A stretch of DNA of 64,000 nucleotides from Enterobacter sp. C2 (GTDB lineage: Bacteria; Pseudomonadota; Gammaproteobacteria; Enterobacterales; Enterobacteriaceae), in contig NZ_CP082269.1 in the NCBI RefSeq assembly GCF_019880405.1, forward strand, positions 1,798,001-1,862,000, in the 5' to 3' direction. The stretch's first letter is position 1. Each line of letters opens with the position of its first letter. Position numbers and translations under genes: made by a program. Positions 1-9,638 of this stretch are shown piece after piece. Below the pieces are notes generated by a model. It saw nothing but the letters and a program-made list of their open reading frames with translations, had not been told where the DNA came from and did not search any database.

Positions 1-560
1 GCTTCCGTGGCGCGGGCCGCTACGTCTCTGACAGCTTCCGTGACTGCTTTGCGCTGGAGTGCGAGGCGGTGAAATACGTGCGTAACGATATGGGTCTCAC
101 TAACGTCGAAATTATGATCCCCTTCGTGCGCACCGTTGATCAGGCAAAAGCGGTGGTGGACGAGCTGGCGCGTCAGGGCCTTAAGCGCGGTGAAGACGGG
201 CTGAAGGTGATCATGATGTGTGAGATCCCGTCCAACGCTCTGCTGGCAGAGCAGTTCCTTGAGCACTTTGACGGTTTCTCCATCGGCTCGAATGATATGA
301 CGCAGCTGACGCTGGGCCTCGATCGCGACTCTGGCGTGGTATCAGAACTGTTTGACGAACGCAACGAGGCAGTTAAAGCGCTGCTGTCGATGGCGATCCG
401 CGCGGCGAAAAAAGAGGGCAAGTATGTTGGCATTTGTGGTCAGGGCCCATCCGACCACGAGGACTTTGCCGCATGGCTGATGGAAGAGGGTATCGATAGC
501 CTGTCGTTGAACCCGGATACCGTGGTTCAGACCTGGCTGAGCCTCGCTGAAATCAAGTAA
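1..560 (+). CDS. ppsA: Phosphoenolpyruvate synthase, C-terminal part
   Basis: This is the 3' end of ppsA; the reading frame is open from base 3 and the gene begins before the window. The enzyme makes phosphoenolpyruvate from pyruvate and ATP in gluconeogenesis, in the cytosol. The visible 185 residues are the C-terminal PEP/pyruvate-binding TIM-barrel domain shared with PPDK and enzyme I. It shows the family blocks [36 protein letters not shown] and the catalytic-loop cysteine in [10 protein letters not shown]. It matches E. coli PpsA almost residue for residue from memory and is followed at once by a strong terminator. Confidence 0.97.
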   Translation, partial: FRGAGRYVSDSFRDCFALECEAVKYVRNDMGLTNVEIMIPFVRTVDQAKAVVDELARQGLKRGEDGLKVIMMCEIPSNALLAEQFLEHFDGFSIGSNDMTQLTLGLDRDSGVVSELFDERNEAVKALLSMAIRAAKKEGKYVGICGQGPSDHEDFAAWLMEEGIDSLSLNPDTVVQTWLSLAEIK

Positions 561-578
561 AACGCCATCGTTCTCTTA

Positions 579-605
579 AAGCCTCCCACCTGGGAGGCTT
601 TTTTA
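579..605 (+). terminator. Rho-independent terminator of ppsA
   Basis: A GC-rich hairpin (GCCTCCCA/TGGGAGGC) is followed by six T, starting 20 bases after the ppsA stop. Confidence 0.9.
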
Positions 606-781
606 TTCGTTACAGATTTGTATTTGGTCGAAAGAATTTCTGCTGATGTGACGACACCTTGGTTTATTTATCCATGCCGAACTACCCTTACAGAGGCTAA
701 AGCTGAAGCCATTCCAGCTCTATTTTTTTTAACCGTCGAAAATTGCGACATAAGCCGTAAGGTTATAAGGGAGAAGAAAAG

Positions 782-1801
782 ATGGCCGATCAACATGTAC
801 ATGTCCGAAACGATTACGATGACGTATATACGCCGGGTAGAGGCGTCCCCTTAAAACGTATTTCCTGGAGTGCAGTGTTTGCCGGCGTCATTATTTCAAT
901 GGTGCTCTACTTAATTCTTTCTATTCTCGGCACCGCGATTGGGGCCAGCACTATCGATCCTCTGGAGGAGCAAGATCCGATGGGGGGTATCGGCATGGGC
1001 GCAGCCATCTGGACTGGCTTGAGCATGCTGATCGCCATTGCCGCCGGGGCCTATGCCAGCGGCAGGCTGGCGCAGCGAGAGGGGGCGTTGCATGGTCTGC
1101 TGATGTTTGGCGTCAACACTCTTATTAGCGCCTGGTTCGTCGTTATGCTGGCAAATAGCGCGGTCACCGGTGCCATGAATATATTGGGGGCGGGGTTACA
1201 GGCGGTAGGTAGCGGTGTCACGGCAGTTGCACCGTCGGTTAAAGATATGGCGAAAGAGAAACTCGCCGAGAACAATATTAATCTCGATAGTTTACAAGAT
1301 GAGCTGGAAACAACGCTGCGACAGACCGGGAAACCGGAGCTGCAGCCAGAGGCGCTGCAAAATCAGGCGCAGAATGAAGCAAATAATGCTCAGAACCAGG
1401 CGGCAGCAACCGCTAACACGCCGCAGACGGCTGATACCGATGTCGCCGGTTTTATTAAAGGCTTAATCGACAGAAATCAGAGCACCTTCCAGGCAGCCGA
1501 CCGCGAAGCGCTGAAAAATATTATTCAGGCGCGTACCGGTAAATCTGATGCCGAAGCGGAACAGATTGTCGCCCAGACGGAAAAAAGCTATCAGGAAGCG
1601 CGGGCGAAATTTGACGAGCTGAAAGCACAGGCCGAACAGAAAGCCCGTGAAGCAGGTGAGAAAGCGGCAGCCGCAACGGCTAAAGCCAGCTGGTTCACCT
1701 TCTTTATGCTGCTGATTGAAGCGGTACTGGCTGGTGCTATGGGTATGGTAGGACGTCGTACTCAGCCGCGTCAGGTAACGGCGAACGAACGTCGCAGATA
1801 A
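782..1801 (+). CDS. Inner-membrane protein with long central hydrophilic domain, unknown function
   Basis: A 339-residue protein I do not recognise by function; similar proteins in Enterobacter and Klebsiella are, from memory, labelled 'PhnA-like', with no link to phosphonate metabolism visible here. Three hydrophobic segments lie near residues 28-52, 70-93 and 100-125. A hydrophilic, Gln/Ala/Glu-rich helical region with likely coiled coil follows (about 150-300), then a final membrane segment (about 303-322) and a basic tail. The start at 782 has a good upstream AAGGGAGAAG. It is monocistronic, with its own terminator 25 bases after the stop. Confidence 0.8.
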   Translation: MADQHVHVRNDYDDVYTPGRGVPLKRISWSAVFAGVIISMVLYLILSILGTAIGASTIDPLEEQDPMGGIGMGAAIWTGLSMLIAIAAGAYASGRLAQREGALHGLLMFGVNTLISAWFVVMLANSAVTGAMNILGAGLQAVGSGVTAVAPSVKDMAKEKLAENNINLDSLQDELETTLRQTGKPELQPEALQNQAQNEANNAQNQAAATANTPQTADTDVAGFIKGLIDRNQSTFQAADREALKNIIQARTGKSDAEAEQIVAQTEKSYQEARAKFDELKAQAEQKAREAGEKAAAATAKASWFTFFMLLIEAVLAGAMGMVGRRTQPRQVTANERRR

Positions 1802-1823
1802 TATCGACGGTTATTTAAACGTA

Positions 1824-1850
1824 AAGCCAGGCTTCGGTCTGGCTTTTTTT
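1824..1850 (+). terminator. Rho-independent terminator
   Basis: Hairpin AGCCAG/CTGGCT followed by seven T, just after the 339-residue membrane protein gene. Confidence 0.85.
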
Positions 1851-1892
1851 ATCCCTGGTTTCAGCACAATTTTCAGTTGTGGAATTTAGCTT

Positions 1893-1998
1893 AAAAAAAA
1901 GCCCATCGTGGGAGATGGGCAAAGACTACACACAGCAATTCGTTGTTTCACTCAGGGGATTTCCATGCTTATAAATCAAAGCCTTGATTTATAACCGT
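1893..1998 (-). ncRNA. rprA: RprA small regulatory RNA
   Basis: On the minus strand the sequence reads ACGGTTATAAATCAAGGC at the 5' end, then the conserved single-stranded segment GGAAATCCCCTGAGTGAAAC, and ends in the terminator hairpin CCCATCTC/GTGGGAGATGGGC-type stem plus eight U. This is RprA as I know it from E. coli, with small changes in the 5' stem. RprA is an Hfq-dependent sRNA that activates rpoS translation and represses csgD; it is made under RcsB control. It lies next to ydiK, as in E. coli. Upstream (about 2005-2055) a minus-strand CTACTATT -10-like element and the motif GAGACGAATCTGA are compatible with RcsB control; that part is inference. Confidence 0.92.
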
Positions 1999-2192
1999 GC
2001 CTTAATAGTAGGCATCCCCTAATTTTGAGTCGATCAGATTCGTCTCAATAGTTAATCATAAGTAACGATTTTGCGACAAGTGAAATGAGAGATATAGCGT
2101 ATATATAGTGGGTTGCACGGTCCGACCAGAAAGGAAATATAAATAATTGATAAGCGTGGCTTAATAGTAAAGCGGGTTTCCCCGCTTACTGG

Positions 2193-3317
2193 TTATTTAT
2201 TATGCACTTTATTATGAACTTCGCGCTCGTTCACCTTTTCCAGCAAATTATCGCTAACGTCGCCGGGCGCAGGAACTTCTTTTACCCATGCATCAAAAAG
2301 ACGCCATGACACGGCGAGCAGAACCGGACCGATAAACAGACCGATCATGCCAAAGGCGATGAGTCCGCCAATGACGCCCGAGAGGATAAGAATCAACGGC
2401 AGATCGGCCCCCATGCGGATCAGCACCGGACGGATAACGTTATCCAGCGTACCGACTACGCAGCTCCAGACCAGCAGCACCGTACCCCAGGTCGTATCTC
2501 CGCTCCAGTAGAGCCAGATAATGGCCGGGATGAGCACCGGCAGGGGGCCAATCTGTACCAGACAGGAGAGGAGCATGACCACCGTAAACAGGGTTGGATA
2601 GGGCACGCCGCTGATTGCCAGCCCAATGCCGCCCAGTACCGCCTGCACCAGCGCGGTCACCACCACGCCGAGAGCGACGGCGCGGATGGCCTGGGCTGCC
2701 AGCAGCACGGCGGTATCGCCCCGCCTGCCGGCGAGACGGGTAGCAAAGTGGCGAATACCCTGAGCGACCCGCTCACCGCGCCAGAACAGCAGGGCGCTGA
2801 ACAGGAGCATCAGCGCACAGTGCATCATAAAGCGTCCAATGTGCGCTGCCTGGCCAACAAACCAGGTCGTAGTGGCACCCAAATAGGGCCGTACCTTGGC
2901 CATAATCGCACTGCCGCCCATATCCAGCAGGTTATGCCAGCCGAGATAGAGGTTATGGCCTACCAGCGGAATGCTCTTAAGCCAGGCTAAATCCGGCGGC
3001 GTCAGGTCGCCGGAGCTAATCGCGCGGATCACCGGGCCGCTGCCGTCAACAAGGCTGTTAACCAGCAGGGCAATCGGAATAACAAATACCAGGATTAAGA
3101 TCAGCGTCATGCACAGCACCGCCAGGGAGCGACGGCCTGCCAGCACGCGCTGGAAGCGTAAAAAAAGCGGCCAGGTTGCAATGACGATAGTCCCCGCCCA
3201 TGCAAAGCTGAGGATAAACGGTTGCACTATCCATAAACAGGCAACGATCATAACGGCTAAAAACAGCACCGAGAGCAGGATCTGAGCCACATCCCCGCGC
3301 TGACGACTAGTGATCAT
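2193..3317 (-). CDS. ydiK: AI-2E family inner-membrane transporter YdiK
   Basis: A 374-residue polytopic membrane protein of the AI-2E (TqsA/PerM) family, close in length to E. coli YdiK (370). Hydrophobic segments occur in the family layout: two or three at the N-terminus (residues 12-90), one near 150-175 and a cluster at 200-330, with a soluble loop at about 100-150. The substrate is not established. It lies between rprA and the divergent ydiJ, as in E. coli. The last residues contain a repeated HNKVHNK, an unusual C-terminal tail. Confidence 0.9.
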   Translation of the reverse strand: MITSRQRGDVAQILLSVLFLAVMIVACLWIVQPFILSFAWAGTIVIATWPLFLRFQRVLAGRRSLAVLCMTLILILVFVIPIALLVNSLVDGSGPVIRAISSGDLTPPDLAWLKSIPLVGHNLYLGWHNLLDMGGSAIMAKVRPYLGATTTWFVGQAAHIGRFMMHCALMLLFSALLFWRGERVAQGIRHFATRLAGRRGDTAVLLAAQAIRAVALGVVVTALVQAVLGGIGLAISGVPYPTLFTVVMLLSCLVQIGPLPVLIPAIIWLYWSGDTTWGTVLLVWSCVVGTLDNVIRPVLIRMGADLPLILILSGVIGGLIAFGMIGLFIGPVLLAVSWRLFDAWVKEVPAPGDVSDNLLEKVNEREVHNKVHNK

Positions 3318-3522
3318 AAAATCTATCCACCTTTTTTATTCGCCGAACCGTCGGCGTAGCGTTTGATTAATACAAGATTACGGCTGTGAATTTCAGCGCA
3401 TTTTGCCCGCGCTATTTTGCCCGTAATTCACATGGGCGTAGCGTAAAAAAATGTGATACAACGATAAATCACAACGCAAACGATACACTTACAACATTAA
3501 CAGTCAGGCAGGGTCAACGGTA

Positions 3523-6500
3523 ATGATCCCACAGATTTCTCAAGCACCCGGCGTCGTTCAGCTGGTGCTCAATTTTTTGCAGGCACTGGAGCAACAGGGT
3601 TTTACAGGTGATACCGCCACGGATTACGCCGACCGGCTGACCATGGCGACCGATAACAGTATTTACCAGCTGCTTCCCGATGCGGTGGTATTCCCCCGTT
3701 CTACTGCCGATGTCTCCCTTATCACCCGTCTTGCCGGTGAGGCCCGCTTCCAGTCGCTGGTCTTTACCCCGCGCGGCGGCGGTACGGGCACTAACGGCCA
3801 GGCGCTCAACCACGGCATTATTGTCGATCTCTCTCGCTATATGAACCGTATCCTTGAGATCAATCCTGAAGAGGGTTGGGTGCGGGTAGAAGCGGGCGTG
3901 ATCAAGGATCAGCTAAACCAGTTTTTAAAACCGTACGGCTTCTTTTTCGCCCCGGAGCTTTCCACCAGCAACCGCGCCACGCTGGGCGGCATGATCAATA
4001 CCGACGCTTCCGGGCAGGGCTCGCTGGTCTACGGTAAAACCTCTGACCACGTGCTGGGGGTGCGAGCCGTGCTGCTGGGCGGCGATCTGCTGGATACGCA
4101 GCCGGTATCGCTGGAGCTGGCGCGTACGCTTGGGCAGGCGCAAACGGCACAGGGGCGGATCTATAAAACGGTCTATGACAGCTGCTTTGATAATCGTCAG
4201 CTTGTTATCGATAAGTTTCCCAAGCTGAACCGGTTCCTGACCGGGTACGATCTGCGCCACGTTTTCAACGATGAGATGACGACCTTTGATCTCACCCGCA
4301 TTCTGACCGGTTCAGAGGGCACGCTGGCCTTTATTACCGAGGCGCGGCTGAATATCACGCCGCTGCCGAAGGTGCGGCGGCTGGTCAACGTTAAATATGA
4401 CTCCTTTAACTCGGCGCTGCGCAACGCGCCGTTTATGGTTGAAGCGCAGGCGCTGTCGGTTGAGACCGTTGACTCTACGGTGCTTAACCTGGCGCGGGAG
4501 GATATCGTCTGGCACTCGGTGCACGATTTAATTACCGATGTGCCAGATAAAACCATGCTGGGGCTGAACATCGTTGAGTTTGCCGGCGATGATGCCGAGC
4601 TGATTGACGCCCGAGTCCATGCCCTTTGCCAGCGTCTGGATGAGCTGATTGCTGCTCAGGAGGGCGGAGTGATTGGCTGGCAGGTATGCAGCGAGCTGGC
4701 GGGAATTGAACGTATCTATGCAATGCGTAAAAAAGCGGTCGGCCTGCTGGGAAATGCCAAAGGCGCGGCGAAGCCGATCCCCTTTGCAGAGGATACCTGC
4801 GTGCCGCCGGAGCATCTGGCGGACTACATCGTTGAGTTTCGTGCCCTGCTCGACAGCCACGGGCTGAACTACGGCATGTTTGGCCACGTGGATGCAGGGG
4901 TGCTGCACGTGCGTCCGGCGCTGGACATGTGCGACCCGCAGCAAGAGATGCTGATGAAAAGGATCTCTGACGAGGTGGTGGCCCTGACGGCGAAGTACGG
5001 TGGCCTGCTCTGGGGCGAGCACGGCAAGGGCTTCCGGGCGGAATACAGCCCGGCGTTCTTTGGCGAGCAGCTCTATGGCGAACTGCGCAAAGTTAAAGCC
5101 GCGTTCGATCCACAGAACCGACTCAATCCGGGTAAAATCTGCCCGCCTGCAGGCCTCGATGCGCCGATGATGCAGGTCGATGCCGTGAAGCGCGGCACCT
5201 TTGACCGGCAGATCCCTGGTAGCGTGCGCGCCTCATGGCGTGGCGCGATGGAGTGCAACGGCAACGGGCTGTGCTTTAACTTTGATGCCAAAAGCCCGAT
5301 GTGCCCGTCGATGAAAATCACCAGCAACCGGATCCACTCTCCTAAAGGCCGGGCCACGCTGGTACGCGAATGGCTACGGCTGCTGGCGGATCGCGGTATC
5401 GATCCCATCAAGTTAGAGAAGGAGCTGCCGGGAAAACGCGCCAGTCTGCGAGGCCTGATCGAGCGTACCCGCAACAGCTGGCATGCCCGCCACGGCGAGT
5501 ATGACTTCTCGCACGAGGTGAAAGAGGCGATGTCCGGCTGTCTGGCGTGCAAAGCCTGCTCTACCCAGTGCCCAATTAAAATTGATGTGCCGGAGTTTCG
5601 CTCGCGCTTCCTTCAGCTTTATCACACTCGCTATCTGCGCCCGCTCAGCGACCACGTTATCGCCAGCGTCGAGAGCTATGCGCCGCTGATGGCCCGAGCG
5701 CCGAAAACCTTTAACTTCTTTATGAGCCAGCCCTGGGTGCGATCCCTGTCGGCTACGCATATTGGGATGGTGGATCTGCCTCTGCTGTCGGTGCCTTCCC
5801 TGCAACAGCAGATGGTGGGTCACCGTTCGGCAAACATGACGCTCGACGAGTTGGAGCAGCTTAGCGAGGAAGAGCGAGCAAAAACGGTGCTGGTGGTGCA
5901 GGATCCCTTTACCAGCTACTACGACGCGCAGGTGGTAGGCGATTTTGTCCGTCTCGTTGAGAGGCTGGGCTACCAGCCGGTAGTGCTGCCTTTCTCCCCG
6001 AACGGTAAGGCGCAGCATATCAAAGGGTTCCTGACGCGCTTTGCAAAAACGGCGCAGAAAACCTCTGACTTCCTCACGCGCGTGGCGCAACTGGGCATGC
6101 CGATGGTGGGCGTCGATCCGGCGCTGGTGCTCTGTTATCGCGATGAGTACAAGCAGACGTTAGGGGACAAGCGGGGAGAGTTTAACGTTCAGCTGGTGCA
6201 CGAGTGGCTGCCCGCCGCATTGGCCTCTCATGAAGAGCGGATCCCAGGCGGCGAGGCATGGTATCTGTTTGGCCACTGCACGGAGGTGACCGCGCTGCCA
6301 GGTGCGCCTGCACAGTGGGCAACTATTTTTGCTCGCTTTGGCGCTAAGCTTGAAAACGTCAGCGTCGGCTGCTGCGGGATGGCCGGTACCTACGGCCACG
6401 AGATGAAAAATCACGCTAACTCGCTGGGCATCTACGAGCTGTCCTGGCATCAGGCCATGCAGCGCCTGCCGCGTAACCGCTGCCTGGCGACGGGCTACTC

Positions 6501-6579
6501 CTGCCGCAGCCAGGTGAAACGCATCGAGGGCAGCGGCGTGCGCCATCCGCTACAGGCTTTGCTGGAGATAATGGGATGA
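3523..6579 (+). CDS. ydiJ: FAD-linked / Fe-S D-2-hydroxyglutarate dehydrogenase YdiJ
   Basis: This 1018-residue three-part oxidoreductase has the length of E. coli YdiJ, which oxidises D-2-hydroxyglutarate to 2-oxoglutarate. Residues about 45-270 form the FAD-binding PCMH domain, with [11 protein letters not shown] and the [13 protein letters not shown] stretch. Residues 280-560 are the FAD-oxidase C-terminal domain ending in [14 protein letters not shown] ferredoxin-like cluster with [12 protein letters not shown] lies near residue 672. The C-terminal part has a CCG-like Fe-S motif ([19 protein letters not shown]). The stop overlaps the menI start by four bases (ATGA), so the two genes are probably translationally coupled. 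Confidence 0.95.
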   Translation: MIPQISQAPGVVQLVLNFLQALEQQGFTGDTATDYADRLTMATDNSIYQLLPDAVVFPRSTADVSLITRLAGEARFQSLVFTPRGGGTGTNGQALNHGIIVDLSRYMNRILEINPEEGWVRVEAGVIKDQLNQFLKPYGFFFAPELSTSNRATLGGMINTDASGQGSLVYGKTSDHVLGVRAVLLGGDLLDTQPVSLELARTLGQAQTAQGRIYKTVYDSCFDNRQLVIDKFPKLNRFLTGYDLRHVFNDEMTTFDLTRILTGSEGTLAFITEARLNITPLPKVRRLVNVKYDSFNSALRNAPFMVEAQALSVETVDSTVLNLAREDIVWHSVHDLITDVPDKTMLGLNIVEFAGDDAELIDARVHALCQRLDELIAAQEGGVIGWQVCSELAGIERIYAMRKKAVGLLGNAKGAAKPIPFAEDTCVPPEHLADYIVEFRALLDSHGLNYGMFGHVDAGVLHVRPALDMCDPQQEMLMKRISDEVVALTAKYGGLLWGEHGKGFRAEYSPAFFGEQLYGELRKVKAAFDPQNRLNPGKICPPAGLDAPMMQVDAVKRGTFDRQIPGSVRASWRGAMECNGNGLCFNFDAKSPMCPSMKITSNRIHSPKGRATLVREWLRLLADRGIDPIKLEKELPGKRASLRGLIERTRNSWHARHGEYDFSHEVKEAMSGCLACKACSTQCPIKIDVPEFRSRFLQLYHTRYLRPLSDHVIASVESYAPLMARAPKTFNFFMSQPWVRSLSATHIGMVDLPLLSVPSLQQQMVGHRSANMTLDELEQLSEEERAKTVLVVQDPFTSYYDAQVVGDFVRLVERLGYQPVVLPFSPNGKAQHIKGFLTRFAKTAQKTSDFLTRVAQLGMPMVGVDPALVLCYRDEYKQTLGDKRGEFNVQLVHEWLPAALASHEERIPGGEAWYLFGHCTEVTALPGAPAQWATIFARFGAKLENVSVGCCGMAGTYGHEMKNHANSLGIYELSWHQAMQRLPRNRCLATGYSCRSQVKRIEGSGVRHPLQALLEIMG

Positions 6580-6986
6580 TCTGGAAACGCACGGCTACCC
6601 TCGACGCGCTCAACGCGATGGGCGAGGGCAATATGGTAGGGCTGCTGGATATCCGTTTCGAGCGCATCGGTGATGATGTGCTTGAGGCTTCGATGCCCGT
6701 CGACGCCCGCACGCATCAGCCCTTTGGCCTGCTGCACGGCGGCGCGTCGGTGGTGCTGGCAGAAACCCTCGGTTCGGTGGCGGGCTATCTCTGCACCGAG
6801 GGTGAACATAGCGTGGTAGGGATTGAGATCAACGCTAACCATATTCGTGCCGTACGCAGCGGCCGGGTACGGGGCGTCTGTTCCGCATTGCATACCGGCG
6901 GTCGCCATCAGGTCTGGCAGATTGATATCTTTGATGAGCAAAATCGGCTGTGCTGCTCATCGCGGCTGACCACCGCCGTGATATAA
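6576..6986 (+). CDS. menI: 1,4-dihydroxy-2-naphthoyl-CoA hydrolase
   Basis: A 136-residue hotdog-fold thioesterase, the same length as E. coli MenI (YdiI). It releases 1,4-dihydroxy-2-naphthoate from its CoA ester in menaquinone synthesis. The family core [17 protein letters not shown] (about residues 54-70) contains the catalytic glutamate, and [15 protein letters not shown] follows. It begins inside the end of ydiJ (ATGA overlap). Confidence 0.95.
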   Translation: MIWKRTATLDALNAMGEGNMVGLLDIRFERIGDDVLEASMPVDARTHQPFGLLHGGASVVLAETLGSVAGYLCTEGEHSVVGIEINANHIRAVRSGRVRGVCSALHTGGRHQVWQIDIFDEQNRLCCSSRLTTAVI

Positions 6987-7172
6987 GAAATTGAGTAGAC
7001 CACTTTCATTAAGTCCGCAAGGTGATTATTTAAAATCGTGATACACTAGGCGCTATTGAATCTCCTGATAAAGACGGTGTCCAATCAGGAGATGTAACGC
7101 TGAATGACCTAATGAAGGGATTCGTTGTTTCCTAAAGCGCTACTTATTATAAGCTTAAAAGGTAACAACGTT

Positions 7173-8087
7173 ATGATCGCTTCATTTAAACTCGCTTTTC
7201 TCCATCCTCGTCACTGGATGACCTGGTTTGGTCTTGCTATTCTGTGGCTTCTGGTTCAGCTGCCGTATCCTGTTCTCTACCGCTTCGGTACCGGTCTTGG
7301 CCGCATCGCGCGTCCATTTTTAAAGCGACGGGAAAGCATTGCCCAGCGCAACCTTGAACTCTGTTTCCCTGAGATGACGCCCGCGCTGCGCGAAACGCTC
7401 ATCAACAGAAACTTCATGTCATTAGGCATGGGGCTGATCGAGACCGGGATGGCCTGGTTCTGGTCGGACAAGCGCGTACGCCGCTGGTTCGATGTGGAAG
7501 GCTATCAGAATCTGGTTGAAGCCCAGACAAAACACCACGGCGTGATGGTCGTTGGCGTGCACTTTATGTCCCTGGAGCTGGGCGGTCGCGTCATGGGGCT
7601 GTGCCAGCCGATGATGGCTACTTATCGCCAGCACAACAGCCCGGTGATGGAGTGGGTGCAGACCCGGGGACGTATGCGCTCGAACAAATCGATGATCGAC
7701 CGTCGTAACCTGAAGGGGCTGGTCAGCGCGCTGCGAAAAGGTGAAGCAGTGTGGTTTGCGCCGGATCAGGACTATGGCCGCAAAGGCAGCACCTTTGCGC
7801 CTTTCTTCTCTGTTAACGCCGCTACGACTAACGGCACCTATGTGCTGTCCCGCCTTTCGGGTTCGGCGATGCTGACGGTAACGATGATTCGTAAACCGGA
7901 TGGCTCCGGCTATCAGCTGCATATCGGCAAGGCGTTAACTGACTATCCGGTAGAAAATGAGTTTGAAGCCGCCAGCTATATGAACCGGGTGATCGAGCGG
8001 GAAATTATGCGCGCCCCCGAGCAGTATCTGTGGATCCATCGCCGCTTTAAAACCCGCCCTATGGGCGAAGCCTCGCTCTATCTTTAA
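7173..8087 (+). CDS. lpxP: Palmitoleoyl acyltransferase LpxP (lipid A, cold-type)
   Basis: A 304-residue member of the LpxL/LpxM/LpxP lipid A late acyltransferases. E. coli LpxP transfers palmitoleate to Kdo2-lipid IVA at low temperature in place of laurate. Diagnostic stretches are FLHPRHWMTWFGL near the N-terminus, the catalytic HFMSLELG (H-x4-E), TRGRMRSNKSMI and WFAPDQDYGRKGS. The C-terminus APEQYLWIHRRFKTRP is typical. A TTG at 7125 extends the frame, but ATG 7173 matches the family N-terminus. The first 25 residues form the membrane anchor. Its neighbours gnsA and a CspA-type gene are also cold-linked. Confidence 0.93.
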   Translation: MIASFKLAFLHPRHWMTWFGLAILWLLVQLPYPVLYRFGTGLGRIARPFLKRRESIAQRNLELCFPEMTPALRETLINRNFMSLGMGLIETGMAWFWSDKRVRRWFDVEGYQNLVEAQTKHHGVMVVGVHFMSLELGGRVMGLCQPMMATYRQHNSPVMEWVQTRGRMRSNKSMIDRRNLKGLVSALRKGEAVWFAPDQDYGRKGSTFAPFFSVNAATTNGTYVLSRLSGSAMLTVTMIRKPDGSGYQLHIGKALTDYPVENEFEAASYMNRVIEREIMRAPEQYLWIHRRFKTRPMGEASLYL

Positions 8088-8111
8088 TTCCTGGCTAAAC
8101 GCCAACGTTTA

Positions 8112-8133
8112 TCAGGCCTCAAATGAGGCCTGA
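8112..8133 (+). terminator. Inverted repeat after lpxP, probable terminator or hairpin
   Basis: Perfect 10-base stem TCAGGCCTCA/TGAGGCCTGA with a two-base loop, 25 bases after the lpxP stop. There is no U tract on the plus side, so the termination role is uncertain. Confidence 0.45.
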
Positions 8134-8134
8134 A

Positions 8135-8305
8135 TCAAGCTACTTTGTTCCATCGCCGCCTTTTCGGGAGGGTCATTTTGGCTGTGAGTCGTATTCCGCA
8201 AACGGAACAGACGGCTCCATGGGGACAGCTTTTGTCGGGGCAAAAAGTTGTGAATAGAAACTTAGCGCCATTGCAGACGGGACACTTAAATTTGATGTTG
8301 GGGAT
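8135..8305 (-). CDS. YmcF/YnfQ-like small zinc-ribbon protein, no AUG start
   Basis: On the minus strand a frame from about 8305 down to the TGA at 8135-8137 encodes about 56 residues. It contains NIKFKCPVCNGAKF, then CPDKSCPHGAVCSVCG and a basic tail PKRRRWNKVA. Two CPxC/CxxC knuckles and the PHGA-x-C-x-x-C block resemble the E. coli cold-shock small proteins YmcF/YnfQ, which lie near cspG/gnsA and cspI/gnsB. There is no ATG, GTG or TTG between the upstream in-frame stop and the first cysteines. An ATC at 8305 preceded by GGAGGGG is the best-placed candidate start, so initiation is probably at a near-cognate codon. A decayed gene is the alternative. Confidence 0.6.
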   Translation of the reverse strand: MPNIKFKCPVCNGAKFLFTTFCPDKSCPHGAVCSVCGIRLTAKMTLPKRRRWNKVA

Positions 8306-8567
8306 AACCCCTCCGGCCCGTTGAAGGAGATCGCTACCTTAGCACCTTTTTTACTGGTTTGCCGATAAATGGTTAAATATTACTTAACTATTCCTGCGCG
8401 ATGCTGGCGGCATTACCCCTCTGACAAGGCAAAACTCGTCAATAACTATGAAGATTCTTAAACGTCAGCAAGGATCTTAGCCATAATTTATAATTAGTTA
8501 TGTAGCCTTTGTAGGCCAGTTATCCTGCTGGCGCATTTGTGGCTTAGAAAAATCAGAGGAGGTTATG

Positions 8568-8741
8568 ATGAACATTGACGATCAGAAACAAAAGGCCGAA
8601 GCGGAAATAGCGGCTCTCATTGCCAAAAAGATTGCCGAATTGCGTAAAAAGTCAGGAAAGGAAGTGGCTGAGATTGAGTTTGTTGCTAACGAAACGATGA
8701 CGGGGCTTGAAGGTTACGACGTTAAAATTAAGCTGATTTAA
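8568..8741 (+). CDS. gnsA: GnsA/GnsB family protein
   Basis: A 57-residue protein that matches GnsA/GnsB along its length: it begins MNIDDQKQKAEAEIAAL, has IAELRKKSGKEVAEI in the middle and ends MTGLEGYDVKIKL. In E. coli, extra copies of gnsA/gnsB suppress secG and fabA temperature defects and raise unsaturated fatty acid content; the mechanism is not known. The SD AGAGGAGG favours the ATG at 8568 over the adjacent ATG at 8565. It stands next to a CspA-type gene, as gnsA does to cspG and gnsB to cspI. I cannot tell gnsA from gnsB. Confidence 0.88.
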   Translation: MNIDDQKQKAEAEIAALIAKKIAELRKKSGKEVAEIEFVANETMTGLEGYDVKIKLI

Positions 8742-8785
8742 GGAAGGTTTTGAAAGGATTACTTTAGCTGCATTTTAACGTTAAT

Positions 8786-8812
8786 AAAAAACCCGCACAG
8801 GGCGGGTTTATT
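8786..8812 (+). terminator. Terminator between gnsA and the csp gene (bidirectional)
   Basis: Hairpin AACCCGC/GCGGGTT with A-rich left and T-rich right flanks; it can serve both convergent genes. Confidence 0.8.
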
Positions 8813-8888
8813 TTATTATCAGCACAGCTTAACTGCTCAGGCTATCGCCTTCATCGCTATCGTAAACGGCGCTAACAATCAGCGCAGC

Positions 8889-9101
8889 TTACAGCGCTGT
8901 GACGTTGCCGGCAGCAGGGCCTTTAGCGCCATTTTCAATGGTGAAGGAGACCTGCTGACCTTCATCAAGCGTTTTGTAGTTGTCACCCTGGATAGCAGAG
9001 AAGTGTACGAATACATCTTTGCTGCCGTCGTTAGGGGTGATGAAACCAAAACCTTTATCTGCGTTAAACCATTTTACTAAACCAGTCATTTTATTAGACA
9101 T
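8889..9101 (-). CDS. CspA-family cold-shock protein
   Basis: A 70-residue single-domain OB-fold nucleic acid chaperone with RNP1 (KGFGFI) and RNP2 (VFVHF). The N-terminus [20 protein letters not shown] is that of CspB/CspG, and the C-terminal half ([19 protein letters not shown]) is closest to CspA, so I do not assign a letter. An unusually long leader (about 280 bases) with a cold-box-like core lies upstream. Convergent with gnsA. Confidence 0.93.
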   Translation of the reverse strand: MSNKMTGLVKWFNADKGFGFITPNDGSKDVFVHFSAIQGDNYKTLDEGQQVSFTIENGAKGPAAGNVTAL

Positions 9102-9386
9102 AGATACTTCCTTAATTAATGAGCCACTAAGCGTGGCGATGATGGCCTGTATTTAGAGAGTGACTTATTTGGCACTTAGGAGGAGGCTCATGAAGAAGGG
9201 TATCTATAGATAACACCTGAACTGAGGACTGCTTTACTAAAACTGCTTTCATAAGGTCTGTTTTCCAAACCGATGACGGCATTAGGCCACAGGGAAATTC
9301 ATTACGCAATGTTTATGTTTTTTTATTTTAAGCGCTTAAGTGCCCAGATGGCTGTACGGCTGGCAACTTTTTTGACGCTAATCGCA
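9102..9386 (-). promoter_or_regulatory. Long csp 5' leader with cold-box-like element
   Basis: From the predicted promoter (9387-9415) to the csp start lie about 285 bases without a convincing gene. Minus-strand GCCGTACAGC at 9360-9351 resembles the core of the cold box of cspA-type leaders. CspA-family mRNAs use such leaders for cold-dependent folding and translation; E. coli cspA has about 160 bases, so this one is long. The role is inferred. Confidence 0.5.
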
Positions 9387-9415
9387 TAAATAGGTATTAC
9401 CTATACATGTTTCAA
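9387..9415 (-). promoter_or_regulatory. Predicted sigma70 promoter of the csp gene
   Basis: Minus-strand TTGAAA (-35, 9415-9410), 17-base spacer, TATTTA (-10, 9392-9387). Confidence 0.5.
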
Positions 9416-9574
9416 ATTTGCCGATACATTAGCCGTTTTTTATAAAATTAGCCTAAAATTCAATCTATTATTAGCTGACATCCTTTCCTGTTAAGCCTGG
9501 AAGCAGGGTCTATGCTTAATAGAAGTGTACAAAAAGGGCCTTTAACGCGAATAACCCTGCGGATTACAGGTTGA

Positions 9575-9593
9575 AGTGATAATCATTATCACT
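9575..9593. promoter_or_regulatory. Fur box upstream of sufA
   Basis: The perfect palindrome AGTGATAATCATTATCACT matches the 19-base Fur consensus (GATAATGATAATCATTATC family) closely. It lies 46 bases before the sufA start. Fe-Fur is known to repress the suf operon when iron is sufficient. OxyR and IscR sites known in E. coli would lie further upstream, but I cannot place them with confidence. Confidence 0.88.
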
Positions 9594-9638
9594 AACATAG
9601 CGTTATGTCCTGCTGACGTCATCATGTGAGGTATACCT

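Noticed and set aside
618..854. 78-residue plus-strand ORF before the 339-residue membrane protein
   Set aside because: No RBS, odd composition, overlaps the real gene start in another frame; the region looks like a promoter/leader.
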